The notes below the pieces were generated by a model, which did not search any database, had not been told where the DNA came from, and worked only from the letters and a program-made list of their open reading frames with translations. From Tepidibacter aestuarii (lineage in GTDB: Bacteria; Bacillota; Clostridia; Peptostreptococcales; Peptostreptococcaceae), in assembly GCF_934924865.1 (NCBI RefSeq), contig NZ_OW235315.1:682001-746000 (forward strand): a DNA stretch of 64,000 nt. Reading direction: 5' to 3'. Position numbers and translations under genes: made by a program. Below are positions 51,002 to 60,200 of this stretch, one piece after another; the first letter of the stretch is position 1, and each line of letters starts with the position of its first letter.

Positions 51002-54000
51002 GTGTATCATTTAAAAAATATATACAAACGTTTAATAGCTACTTTTATATTATTAAGCATAATGATGACTTATGTTATTAATATACCTATTGCAAATGCT
51101 GAGGATATGAATAAAATAAAAATTGTTTTAGTACTTGGTAGTGACAGTTATATTGCTCCTGCTGTAGATGCTTATAAAGAACTTCAAGAGAAATATCCTT
51201 TAGATGTAAAAATATTTAGCACGACACTTTTAAATAATTCAAATATTACTGATGAGTTGAAGACTGATTTAAAAAATGCAGATGCATTATTAATGGAAAT
51301 GATTGGTTCAGATGGAATTAGCTCGTTAGGACCGATTATTTCAGATTCTCCTGAATCATGTCATGTATATGCTACGAGAAGTAGTGATTTTTCAGGACAG
51401 TATCCAAATATTGATTATAGTAAAGATGAAGAAATAAAAGATTACTTCACAAAAGGTGGAGTTGAAAATATGCGTAAGCTCCTTCTCTATTTAGGAAAAT
51501 TAGGAGGATTACAAGTAGATGAATCAATACAACCTTCAGAAATGCCGAGTCGATTTATTTATCATCCTGATGCAAGAGAAATTTCATTTAATGCAGGAGA
51601 ACTTGGTAAAGTTTTCTATGAATATATAAATAAAGAAACTGAAGAAATAGATATTGGGTTAATGACAAATACAGCACATAGAGCAGTTTATGAATCGGTT
51701 TATGAGGCAGTTTATGAAGAAGATCAAAGAATACTTTTAGCACAAGATATATTAAAAGAGAATATTATTTCTTCAGAATCAGATGAAGACAGTTGGAATG
51801 AATTATTTGTATCCTTAAGAGATTCAAATGATTTTATTACTTCTGTTACAGATGCAGTTTACAATTCAGTATGTAGTGATGATGGACCAACAACACCTAT
51901 TGTAATTGATTCATCCTATCATGCTTTTTATGAAAGAGCAGACAAAAATATTGAAGCTGAAGATTTAGCAAATGCTATTAAAAATACATTGAACTGTTCT
52001 AAAGATACAAGTGATTTATTTGAACAAGTAAAAAACTGTTTAAAAACACCACAAACTTTCCCAGGAGTATTTGAAAATTTAGAGGCATATAAAGCTTGGT
52101 ATAAAAGAAGTAATCATTTTAAGAAAAATGCTCCATGGATAGGAATATCAACATATAACAGTAGTTTTAAAAATAATGATATGGATATGTATATAGAATT
52201 ATTAAAAGAATTAGAAAAAAATGATAGCAATGTGATACTTACATTTACAGATAGTAAGAGAGATGTGCTATTAGATGAATATTTCATTCGAAACAACAAA
52301 AGTATAATTGATGCTTATGTTGCAGGATTTGGATTCAATTATAAATACGGAAAACCTGAAGTAGGTGTTGAGCTTTTTAGAAAATTAAATGTACCGGTAA
52401 TTTCACCTACATATAGTAGTGATCTGGATAATTGGGAACAAAATCCTGCTGGAATTACTAACGAAATGTATTGGCAAATAGCACTACCTGAAATGGATGG
52501 AAGAATTGAACCAGTATTTATGGGAGGAACAAAGGAAATAGGAACTGATCCTGTTACAGGTGTATCGCTTATAAAAAAAGTGGCTCTAGACTATAACATA
52601 AAACGTTTAGAAGGAAGAATATCATCTTGGGCAAATCTTAAAAACAAAGAAAATGAAGAGAAGAAGGTTGCTTTAATTTATTATAATCATGATGGTGGAA
52701 AAGATGGTATTTCTGCCTCGTATTTAAATACAATAGAAAGTGCATCTAATATTTTAGAAGCATTAAAAGATAATAGTTATAACATTGATGGAGAAACAGA
52801 TTATACATCAATAAAGAAAATGATTGATGAACGTGGACGAAATGTAGGCAGCTGGGCACCAGGGGAGATGGAAAAATTATTAGATGCAGGTGCTATGACT
52901 ATTCCAGTAGAGCAATACCTTGATTGGTATAATAATTTACCACAAGAATTAAAAGATGATGTAGAAGAGGAATGGGGACCTGCTCCAGGAAATATCATGG
53001 TAATAGAGGGTCAAATTATCCTGCCAGGTATGAATATGGGGAACGTTTTCGTAGGTCCACAACCTATGCGTGGTTGGGGAGATGATCCAAGCAAGATAGC
53101 TCATTCTCCAAAATTGCCACCTACACATCAATATATAGCTTTTTACTTATGGCTGCAAAATGAGTTTAGAGCTGATGCTGTAATACATTTAGGTACCCAT
53201 GGTACTTTAGAATGGTTACCGGGTCGTAGTGTCGGTTTAGGTGAAGATGATTGGCCTGATCAATTGATTGGAAATATGGTGAATATTAACCCTTATATTA
53301 TGAATAATCCAGGTGAAGCAACTCAAGCCAAAAGAAGAGGTTACGCAGTTACTATTGACCATTTGATTCCTCCAATGGTTCAACCAGAGCTTTATGGTGA
53401 TTTAGTAAATTTACAAGATTTAATTATAAAATATTTAAATGAAATGAAAAACGGAGATAATGAAAGAACTGTGCAGCTACAAAACCAGATTATTGATATA
53501 GTTAAGAGTAATAATCTTGATAAAGAAATTAATTTAGATCTGACAAATAACTTTTATGATTCAGCTGAAGAATTACATGAATATCTTGAAGCGTTTACAG
53601 AAGAATTGATGCCTTACGGATTACATACACTAGGTGAAGCACCACAAGGAGAACTATTGGATAAGATGGTGGATTCTATTGTAAGTTATGATAAGGATAA
53701 TAGGGAAAATGATAGAAGTAATATTGAAAATAACTTAACATTAGCAACTCAAGAAATTAGCAATATTTTAAGAGCTCTTAATGGAGAATATATTGAACCA
53801 GGACCAGGAAAAGATCCATTAAGAATACCTGATGCATTACCTACAGGTAGAAATATCGTTACATTTGATCCTAGAGAAATCCCTGACAAAGCAGCATGGG
53901 AAACAGGAAAAAAAGCTGCGGATCAATTGCTTGAAAAATATAAAGCTGAGTATGGAGAATATCCAGAATCTGTAGGTGTGGTGTTATGGGCTATTGAAAC

Positions 54001-55684
54001 AATGAGGACAAATGGTGAAACTGTCGCAATGATTATGAGATTAATAGGTACAGAACCTGAATATAATAAATATGGACGAGTTGATTCTGTAAAGGTTACA
54101 GCATTGAATGAACTTGGAAGACCACGTGTTGATGTAGCAGTAACTATATCAGGATTATTTAGAGATACATTCTCAAATACAGCAGAAATTTTAGATGAAG
54201 CTTTTAGATTAGTACAAAAGCTTGATGAATCTAATGATAATAACTATCTTAAAAAACATTATAATATTATAAAGGAAAAACTAAAAGAGGAAGGTATAGA
54301 TGAAGAAACAGCAGATTTCTTAGCAGGAGCAAGAATCTTTGGAGATGCACCAGGAACTTATGGAACAGGTGTTTCGAGCATGGCTGAGGCTACAGATTCA
54401 TGGGATTCTCAAGAAGATCTTGTTGACGTTTACATGAATCGAATGTCATTTATTTATGGAAAAGATACTTTTGGCAAAAATTTTGATGGAAAAGCAAAAG
54501 ATCTTTTTAAAGATGTATTAAGTTATGTAGATGTTGTCACTCAAATAAGAGATTCAATATGGGGAACAATGGATAATGATGATGTAGCTCAGTATTTAGG
54601 AGGATTGAATTTGGCCGCTAAGGTGGCTTCTGGCAAAGATGTTCAATCATATATTGTAAATACACGAAAAGCTGGAGAACCTGAAGTTCAAACATTATCA
54701 GAGTTTATATCAACAGAGTTAAGAACAAGGATATTGAATCCTAAATGGATTGAAGGTATGTTAAAAGAAGGTTTTTCTGGTTCTGTTGAAATTGGAAAGC
54801 ATATAGAAAATATGTTCTTAATGGATGCAACATTAGATGCTATTGATGACTGGGGTTGGCAAAATGTAGCTGAAACATTTATATTTGATGAGAGTATTCG
54901 TTCTCAATTAGATCCTTATGTAATTCAATCCGTTATTGGATGGAATTTAGAAGCTGCAAGACGTGATATGTGGGAGACTGATGATGAAACAATGAAAAAA
55001 CTTTCAGATATTTATATTGAAACAGCTGTAGATTATGGTGTTGTTTGTTGTCATCATACTTGTGCAAATGTTAAATTGAATGAGTTGGCAGCCAGTTTTA
55101 CTACATTGGATAAGGATACATTAAATAAGTTTAATAATATATATCAACAAGCTACAGATAACGATTTAAAAATAGACAGTGCAATAGATGAATCACAAAA
55201 AAAGAATAAAGATAAAGACGATATAGAACAAAAAGAAGATGAGAAAAATGAAACAGTTCCTGTTGTAGAAGAACCAGAAGAGTCTATTGAAGAGTCTAAA
55301 AAATCACAAGAACAACAACTTAAAATAGAGAAAGATAATGAAATAAATCCTACTCAACAAGTTATAGAAGATAATCAAACATTATTGACACCTGAAAATA
55401 TAATAGAATCACAAACTGATATAAGTAATACAGGTGAAAAACAACAAGAAAAAGAAATGGATGTGTCAATGAATACTCATGGTATGAAAAAGGGTGAGTT
55501 GGTAGAGCCTAAGAAATCAGAAAATCATGAAGAGAGTCAAAAGACTGGTGTGAAAGCTTATGAAATTAAGAAAAAAGAGGAACAAAAACAAAGAAAAGCA
55601 AATAATGCTGTATCAGTATCTGCCATTGTTATGGCTTTAGGGCTTGTTGGATTGATTATTCGAGGATATGTAAAAAGAAAATAA
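51002..55684 (+). CDS. CobN-like metallochelatase homologue, exported and membrane-anchored
   Basis: This 1560-residue protein begins with a Sec signal peptide (Lys/Arg-rich start, hydrophobic core 11-28, cleavage after ANA at 31-33). A CobN/magnesium-chelatase-H-type body has HLGTHGTLEWLPGR (His729, His733, Glu737) and VVCCHHTCANVKLNELA (Cys1349-Cys1354). A Glu/Lys/Gln-rich linker follows from about residue 1398, then one C-terminal transmembrane helix (about 1536-1556) ending KRK. So the chelatase domain faces outside the cell. Cytoplasmic CobN inserts cobalt with CobS/CobT, neither of which is here. B12-riboswitch control and the TolQ/DUF2149 genes suggest tetrapyrrole or cobalt handling at the surface. 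The start is GTG 51002 after GGGGGA. Confidence 0.88.
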   Translation: MYHLKNIYKRLIATFILLSIMMTYVINIPIANAEDMNKIKIVLVLGSDSYIAPAVDAYKELQEKYPLDVKIFSTTLLNNSNITDELKTDLKNADALLMEMIGSDGISSLGPIISDSPESCHVYATRSSDFSGQYPNIDYSKDEEIKDYFTKGGVENMRKLLLYLGKLGGLQVDESIQPSEMPSRFIYHPDAREISFNAGELGKVFYEYINKETEEIDIGLMTNTAHRAVYESVYEAVYEEDQRILLAQDILKENIISSESDEDSWNELFVSLRDSNDFITSVTDAVYNSVCSDDGPTTPIVIDSSYHAFYERADKNIEAEDLANAIKNTLNCSKDTSDLFEQVKNCLKTPQTFPGVFENLEAYKAWYKRSNHFKKNAPWIGISTYNSSFKNNDMDMYIELLKELEKNDSNVILTFTDSKRDVLLDEYFIRNNKSIIDAYVAGFGFNYKYGKPEVGVELFRKLNVPVISPTYSSDLDNWEQNPAGITNEMYWQIALPEMDGRIEPVFMGGTKEIGTDPVTGVSLIKKVALDYNIKRLEGRISSWANLKNKENEEKKVALIYYNHDGGKDGISASYLNTIESASNILEALKDNSYNIDGETDYTSIKKMIDERGRNVGSWAPGEMEKLLDAGAMTIPVEQYLDWYNNLPQELKDDVEEEWGPAPGNIMVIEGQIILPGMNMGNVFVGPQPMRGWGDDPSKIAHSPKLPPTHQYIAFYLWLQNEFRADAVIHLGTHGTLEWLPGRSVGLGEDDWPDQLIGNMVNINPYIMNNPGEATQAKRRGYAVTIDHLIPPMVQPELYGDLVNLQDLIIKYLNEMKNGDNERTVQLQNQIIDIVKSNNLDKEINLDLTNNFYDSAEELHEYLEAFTEELMPYGLHTLGEAPQGELLDKMVDSIVSYDKDNRENDRSNIENNLTLATQEISNILRALNGEYIEPGPGKDPLRIPDALPTGRNIVTFDPREIPDKAAWETGKKAADQLLEKYKAEYGEYPESVGVVLWAIETMRTNGETVAMIMRLIGTEPEYNKYGRVDSVKVTALNELGRPRVDVAVTISGLFRDTFSNTAEILDEAFRLVQKLDESNDNNYLKKHYNIIKEKLKEEGIDEETADFLAGARIFGDAPGTYGTGVSSMAEATDSWDSQEDLVDVYMNRMSFIYGKDTFGKNFDGKAKDLFKDVLSYVDVVTQIRDSIWGTMDNDDVAQYLGGLNLAAKVASGKDVQSYIVNTRKAGEPEVQTLSEFISTELRTRILNPKWIEGMLKEGFSGSVEIGKHIENMFLMDATLDAIDDWGWQNVAETFIFDESIRSQLDPYVIQSVIGWNLEAARRDMWETDDETMKKLSDIYIETAVDYGVVCCHHTCANVKLNELAASFTTLDKDTLNKFNNIYQQATDNDLKIDSAIDESQKKNKDKDDIEQKEDEKNETVPVVEEPEESIEESKKSQEQQLKIEKDNEINPTQQVIEDNQTLLTPENIIESQTDISNTGEKQQEKEMDVSMNTHGMKKGELVEPKKSENHEESQKTGVKAYEIKKKEEQKQRKANNAVSVSAIVMALGLVGLIIRGYVKRK

Positions 55685-55704
55685 TAAAAATTTCAATTAA
55701 TAAT

Positions 55705-55743
55705 TAGGAATCCTTAATTAAAAAAAGGATTCCTTGTTTTTTA
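55705..55743 (+). terminator. Terminator of the CobN operon
   Basis: AGGAATCCTT-AATTAAAA-AAAGGATTCCTTG followed by T6, 20 bases after the stop. Confidence 0.88.
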
Positions 55744-55869
55744 TATTATTTATAGCGCAATACATTTTAACTTTAGACAATATAGATTTAAAGTAATGGA
55801 ATGTAGGTATGGGGTATTATAAGTTTTTAAATATATAGGTTCTTTTCAAATAAATAAAATAATTATATA

Positions 55870-56094
55870 GAGGCGTTTATAGATGAGAATTTAAAAGAAA
55901 ATGGTAAGCTTTTAATTTTTCATTCTCAGAGTAAAGACGATATAAATAGAATACATAAAGAAGCAGATGATATTGTTGCAGAGGATAAGCTTATTGATTT
56001 TGAAACTCAAAGAGAAATATTTGATAGGAATGGAATTAAGGTAGTAAAAGGTATCGATAAGAGTGAGATGTATATGATTATAGTTAAGAAATAA
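55870..56094 (+). pseudogene. Remnant of a class I methyltransferase-like gene (3' end only)
   Basis: An open frame of 74 codons with no start codon or ribosome-binding site encodes a peptide resembling the last strands of a SAM-dependent methyltransferase (FIDENLKENGKLLIFHSQ ... MYMIIVKK, ending in TAA). The upstream part is missing and the preceding bases are non-coding. It lies in a decayed zone between the CobN operon and corA. The family call is tentative. Confidence 0.55.
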
Positions 56095-56097
56095 TAT

Positions 56098-56409
56098 GTA
56101 TATGATGAAAAAGACATTATAGAAGTATGTATTGATAAATATGGAGAATAATCTAGTATATACATATCTAATCCTTTAAATAAAAAATATGAGATAAACG
56201 AGCCGAAATTAAATAAATACGAAATATTATCAAATATAAAAAAAAATTCAATTAAAGAGTGTATTCTTATAAGAAATAAAGAAGGTGAACTTGAATATGA
56301 AGTTCATTATGATTTAAACGGTGTATTATATGCACATATTTTTGATTCTAATGCAGGAAAGGAAAAAAATACTTCGGTCCTCGTGTTAGAAACTATAATA
56401 ACAGAGTAA
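56098..56409 (+). pseudogene. Decayed gene with in-frame stop, unknown family
   Basis: A frame of 104 codons from GTA 56098 reads VYDEKDIIEVCIDKYGE, stop, then SSIYISNPLNKKYEINEPKL and onwards, ending ETIITE-stop at 56409. Coding character continues on both sides of the TAA stop, indicating a nonsense mutation. It has no start and no recognised domain. It follows the methyltransferase remnant by three bases. Confidence 0.5.
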
Positions 56410-56640
56410 ATCGGATATAAGGCTATAATATTAATGGATAATAAAAGAAGTCTTTATTTCTAGTAAAGAGATATATAAGTTAATTTGAAGGATATTTTAT
56501 GGTTTAAGATACTATTTAGCATAGGTTAGAAGAGGTAAAGTACTTAGTTAATAAGAAATATAGTTTGATTTTAGCAGAAAAAAGTTTATGATAAGCAAGT
56601 CAATTGATCAAATTTTATATAATGGATTTTACAGTAAATA

Positions 56641-56669
56641 TTGACTGATTTTAATATATTTAATATTAT
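56641..56669 (+). promoter_or_regulatory. Promoter of the M-box leader
   Basis: TTGACT (56641-56646), 17-base spacer, TATTAT (56664-56669); predicted start about 56676, just before the M-box. The bases 56410-56640 show no feature. Confidence 0.7.
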
Positions 56670-56690
56670 AGATTAAGAAAATAAAATATT

Positions 56691-56834
56691 CTTTGTTAGG
56701 TTGAGCTATTGTATAGATATACTTTACTTTCTTGGAATATCGACAGATGCTAACGGCTTAACCGTTACTATGTGATTAAGATTTTACTTAATGTAGATGG
56801 ATCCAAATCTATATAGTTATAAAATTTAACGAGG
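56691..56834 (+). promoter_or_regulatory. M-box (Mg2+) riboswitch
   Basis: P1 pairs CTTTGTTA (56691-56698) with TAACGAGG (56827-56834). The core contains the M-box segments GTTAGGTTGAGCT, GAATATCGACAGATGCTAACGG and TTAACCGTTACT. A terminator at 56858 completes the expression platform. Mg2+ binding should favour termination. The assignment is from the remembered M-box consensus plus the P1 helix; some core positions deviate (GAGCT for GAGGCT). Confidence 0.75.
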
Positions 56835-56857
56835 AAAGAATTGAAAAGTATATTTTT

Positions 56858-56887
56858 AAACTTTCATTTATTATGAAAGTTTTTTTA
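56858..56887 (+). terminator. M-box expression-platform terminator
   Basis: AAACTTTCAT-TTATT-ATGAAAGTTTTTTT, 24 bases beyond the riboswitch. Confidence 0.85.
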
Positions 56888-56952
56888 TAATGAGTAGGAC
56901 ATTATATTCCTATTTAAATTATAGATAAGTATAATTTCCGTTACGAATTTCA

Positions 56953-56994
56953 AAAAAGTCTACCTTTAAAATCTTCAGAGGAAGACTTTTTTAT
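56953..56994 (+). terminator. Second terminator-like hairpin upstream of corA
   Basis: AAAAAAGTCTACCT ... AGGAAGACTTTTTT with an imperfect stem (one mismatch), again ahead of the corA region. It may be a second control point or the end of a lost unit. Confidence 0.6.
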
Positions 56995-57013
56995 TTTGAA
57001 AGGAAGGTGTGTT

Positions 57014-57085
57014 ATGGATTCTGGTCCTGAACCGAGGAATAAATTAAGAACTATAATAGTGCCTTACATATTTATTTATTATTAA
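57014..57085 (+). pseudogene. Short start-codon remnant between M-box and corA
   Basis: GAAAGGAAGG is followed by an ATG and 23 codons (MDSGPEPRNKLRTIIVPYIF then IYY) to a TAA. The good ribosome-binding site and hydrophobic turn suggest the 5' end of a former membrane-protein gene, conceivably a CNNM/CorC-type Mg2+ protein, placed where the first M-box-controlled gene would be. It is too short to be sure. Confidence 0.35.
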
Positions 57086-57187
57086 CAATAGTTATTTTTT
57101 ACATTTATTAAAGTGCATCAAATTTGTTAATGCTAAATAAAAGTAAGGTATGGTGTGCTGTAATTTAAATGTAAAGGAGATATAACT

Positions 57188-58120
57188 ATGATTAGAGTAT
57201 ATAAAACTATTGATGAAAAGTTAGTAAAACTAGATAATATAGAAAGAGACACTTGGGTTAATTTGACAAATCCTACTCAAGAAGAGATAAATAAAGTATG
57301 TGATATGTTTAATATAGAGTGTGATCATATAAAGGCTGCACTTGATGAAGAAGAAAGCTCAAGGATTGAAACTGAGGAAAATTATACTGTTATTTTAGTA
57401 GATTTGCCTATAATAGAGAAGGAAAAAGATTCTGAGTTTTATGCAACAATTCCTTTAGGCGTGATTTTATCAAAAGAATATATAGTTACTATTTGTATAA
57501 GAGAAACGTCTATACTAAATGATTTTTTTACAGGAAAAGTAAAAGGTTTCTCTACATTTAAAAAGACTAGATTTATTCTTCAGGTACTTTATAAAAATGC
57601 AACTTTATATCTTCAATGCTTAAGACATATTGATAGAAAAAGTAATCAAATAGAAAAAGAGCTTCATAAATCTACTGAAAATAAAAAAATATTTCAATTA
57701 TTATCTCTTGAAAAAAGCTTAGTATATTTTACTACTTCTTTAAGAGCAAATGAAATAGTACTTGAAAAAATGTTAAGACTTGAAAATATTAAACAGTATG
57801 CTGAAGATAAAGAATTACTCCAAGATGTTATTATAGAAAATAAACAGGCTATTGAAATGGCAAATATATATAGTAATATTTTAAGTAGTATGATGGATGC
57901 CTTTTCATCAATTATTTCAAATAATCTAAATATAGTTATGAAATTTTTAACTTCTGTTACAATAGTAATGTCTATTCCTACTATTGTGGCAAGTTTTTAC
58001 GGTATGAACGTAAATATACCTTTATCTCAAAATCCTCATGCTTTTAGTATAGTTCTATTTATATCTTTTTTTCTTTCGTCCATAATAGCTGCTATAATGG
58101 CAAAGAAAAAAATGTTTTAA
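57188..58120 (+). CDS. corA: CorA family Mg2+/Co2+ transporter
   Basis: This 310-residue protein has a long soluble N-terminal domain and two C-terminal helices. The signature YGMNVNIP (GMN) lies at the end of the first and a Lys-rich KKKMF end follows the second. CorA forms pentameric channels for Mg2+ and sometimes Co2+ or Ni2+. The M-box riboswitch about 350 bases upstream fits Mg2+ control if transcription runs through the intervening remnant. AAAGGAG precedes the ATG. Confidence 0.93.
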   Translation: MIRVYKTIDEKLVKLDNIERDTWVNLTNPTQEEINKVCDMFNIECDHIKAALDEEESSRIETEENYTVILVDLPIIEKEKDSEFYATIPLGVILSKEYIVTICIRETSILNDFFTGKVKGFSTFKKTRFILQVLYKNATLYLQCLRHIDRKSNQIEKELHKSTENKKIFQLLSLEKSLVYFTTSLRANEIVLEKMLRLENIKQYAEDKELLQDVIIENKQAIEMANIYSNILSSMMDAFSSIISNNLNIVMKFLTSVTIVMSIPTIVASFYGMNVNIPLSQNPHAFSIVLFISFFLSSIIAAIMAKKKMF

Positions 58121-58166
58121 AAAATGAGTATAAAGTTGTTTATTCAAGATTTGTGAAAACATAAAA

Positions 58167-58227
58167 GCATTTACATAATGAAAAAGCTACCTTTTTTAAT
58201 TAGGTAGCTTTTTTATTATGTAAATGC
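58167..58227. terminator. Extended 25-bp stem terminator after corA
   Basis: GCATTTACATAATGAAAAAGCTACC (58167-58191) pairs with 58203-58227 with one mismatch, and the loop is TTTTTTAATTA. The inner part is an ordinary terminator (AAAAAGCTACC...GGTAGCTTTTTT); the outer 13 bp extend it unusually. Confidence 0.75.
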
Positions 58228-58401
58228 AAAACAAGGTAGTATTTATAGATTTAGAAAAGGTATTTTTTATACCATATTATTCTTCTATATTTGTATAGAT
58301 GTTATAGGAGTCTTAAAAAAATGGAATAAAAAGGAGATGACTTGTTAAAATAGAATATAAATATATCTATGTGAGCAGTGAAAGATTATGGAGGTAATAT
58401 A

Positions 58402-58526
58402 ATGAATAAAAATAGATTATAAGTATGTATAATAAGTTAGAAAAAGAATATAGTAATAAACGTTTGAGCGGTAATTATTATAAAAGAGATATAGACAATT
58501 TAAAGAAAAAAATTTATGTAAAGTAA
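58402..58526 (+). pseudogene. Frameshifted small-gene remnant
   Basis: GGAGGTAAT precedes ATG 58402, which reads only MNKNRL-stop. A second frame from ATG 58425 encodes 33 residues (MYNKLEKEYSNKRLSGNYYK...KKIYVK) ending at 58526. A good ribosome-binding site followed by frame breaks suggests a decayed gene. Further downstream, near 58530-58620, another short coding-like stretch (KEDDCLVYISVDLWEL) is seen. The rest of 58230-58784 is featureless AT-rich sequence. Confidence 0.35.
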
Positions 58527-58784
58527 GACGGTGATTAAAGAGGATGATTGTTTAGTTTATATTAGTGTAGATTTATGGGAATTGAGAGTAAGTGGACACA
58601 GGAGGATGAAATTGAAATAAATAAGAATTTTAAAATGAGCAAGGTGTTAGCATGAATTGAATTTTTTATTTTTAATATTTAATAATAGAATGTTATATAT
58701 TTGATATAATAAAATTATGGGTAGAATAACATTAAGTATTATTTATAAAAATATATTTTGAATAAATATATAAGGAGGTATTAA

Positions 58785-59453
58785 ATGAAACCAATAGATT
58801 ACAGTCTACAAGCAAAACCTAAATACACAATAAAGGAAGAAATTGCAAATAGTATAACTCATGGAATAGGAATTTTATTTAGCATTGTTACACTAACAAT
58901 TCTTTTAGTTTACTCAATTTCAGAAAGAAATACTATCTCAATTGTTGCTTTTAGTATATACGGCTTTGGATCGATTTCTTTGTACATAGCATCAACGCTG
59001 TACCATAGTTTTCAACAAGAAAAACTAAAAAAAATATTTAGGTTATTTGATCATTCATCTATATATTTATGTATAGCGGGAACGTGTACACCTATAATTT
59101 TATTGTCTATGACAGGGTACTGGAGAATAGGGCTTATGAGTGCTATTTGGACAATCGCATTATTGGGAATTACATTTAAAGTTCTTACATTTAATAATTT
59201 TGAGAAATATAAGGTAGTTTCACTAGCTTTATATATATTTATGGGATGGTCATTAGTAATTGCTATAAAACCTATGATTAAAGTGGTTCCTGTTGAATTT
59301 TTTATATGGCTTTTAGCAGGAGGAATAGTGTACACAATTGGTACTATTTTTTATGCTATAAAGAAGATACCTTACAATCATGCAATATGGCATGTGTTTG
59401 TATTGGCGGGTAGCGTTATACACTTCTTTGGGATTTTTATATATCTTAGATAA
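58785..59453 (+). CDS. Haemolysin III / PAQR family membrane protein
   Basis: This 222-residue protein has seven predicted helices and the PAQR motifs EEIANSITHGIG, STLYHSF, FDHSSIYLCIAGTCTP and HAIWHVFVLAGSVIHFFGI. The conserved His/Asp residues form a presumed zinc site. The name haemolysin III is historical; bacterial members are probably lipid- or metal-related hydrolases. AAGGAGG lies before the ATG. It is monocistronic. Confidence 0.92.
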   Translation: MKPIDYSLQAKPKYTIKEEIANSITHGIGILFSIVTLTILLVYSISERNTISIVAFSIYGFGSISLYIASTLYHSFQQEKLKKIFRLFDHSSIYLCIAGTCTPIILLSMTGYWRIGLMSAIWTIALLGITFKVLTFNNFEKYKVVSLALYIFMGWSLVIAIKPMIKVVPVEFFIWLLAGGIVYTIGTIFYAIKKIPYNHAIWHVFVLAGSVIHFFGIFIYLR

Positions 59454-59474
59454 AGTGAAATTTAATTAATAAAA

Positions 59475-59518
59475 TAAAAAAATCACATTTCTTGGATTAG
59501 AAATGTGATTTTTTATTT
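59475..59518. terminator. Bidirectional terminator
   Basis: AAAAAAATCACATTTCT ... AGAAATGTGATTTTTTA palindrome between the haemolysin III-type gene and the convergent DUF1657 gene. Confidence 0.9.
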
Positions 59519-59520
59519 TA

Positions 59521-59730
59521 TTATTGTTCTTGTCTATATTGAGGCTCTTCGTTTTTTACATATTCAACTCTACCTTGAAGCTGTTGAGCCATATTTTCAG
59601 CACTTTGAGATAGTTGATTAAACATTTGTTTTGCATTTTGATCATCAGTATCTAATGCAAAAGTTTTAAATTGTGATGCCAATCCTTTACTACCTGCTAA
59701 CGCTTGTTCTAATTTATTTATTGTACTCAT
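59521..59730 (-). CDS. DUF1657 protein (last gene of the second spoVA operon)
   Basis: This 69-residue all-helical protein (MSTINKLEQALAGSKGLASQ ... EPQYRQEQ) matches DUF1657, including the conserved end EEPQY. DUF1657 genes flank spoVA2mob operons in Bacillus spores; their role is not known. AAGGAGGG before the ATG is strong. A second DUF1657 gene opens the operon at 62778, and a related tail is fused to the DUF421 protein. Confidence 0.85.
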   Translation of the reverse strand: MSTINKLEQALAGSKGLASQFKTFALDTDDQNAKQMFNQLSQSAENMAQQLQGRVEYVKNEEPQYRQEQ

Positions 59731-59831
59731 TAAAAAACCCTCCTTTGTTAGTTGCTCATTAATTATTATTTCCTTTTTTAAAAAATATATATTATTAATA
59801 AAAAGTTAATTATAGAATGTTTATCCATTTC

Positions 59832-60185
59832 TTAACCTTTAGGCTTAAATATCAACGATGCCATAAATGCAAAAATTATTGCACAAGAAATTCCTGCACT
59901 AGTAACTTCAAAAATTCCTGTGAGAACACCAATTATACCAGTTCGCTTTGCTTCTGCTAGAGCTCCTTTAACTAAGGCATTTCCAAAACTAGTTATTGGA
60001 ACAGATGCTCCTGCTCCTGCAAATTCTATTAACGGTTCATACCATCCAAGTCCTCCAAGTACTGCTCCTATTACAACTAAGGTACTTGTTGTATGAGCAG
60101 GAGTAAGTTTAAATACATCAATCATAATTTGTCCAATAACACATATTGCTCCACCTATTAAAAATGCCCAAATGAACTTTTCCAA
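59832..60185 (-). CDS. SpoVAE paralogue (SpoVAEb-like)
   Basis: This 117-residue membrane protein has four helices and the motif EFAGAGASVPITSFGNALVKGAL. It is clearly homologous to the SpoVAE at 42542, but belongs to a separate operon with its own SpoVAC and SpoVAD copies. In Bacillus the SpoVAEb copy in spoVA2mob raises spore heat resistance and slows germination. AAGGAGG upstream. Confidence 0.9.
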   Translation of the reverse strand: MEKFIWAFLIGGAICVIGQIMIDVFKLTPAHTTSTLVVIGAVLGGLGWYEPLIEFAGAGASVPITSFGNALVKGALAEAKRTGIIGVLTGIFEVTSAGISCAIIFAFMASLIFKPKG

Positions 60186-60200
60186 TATTTAAACCTCCTT

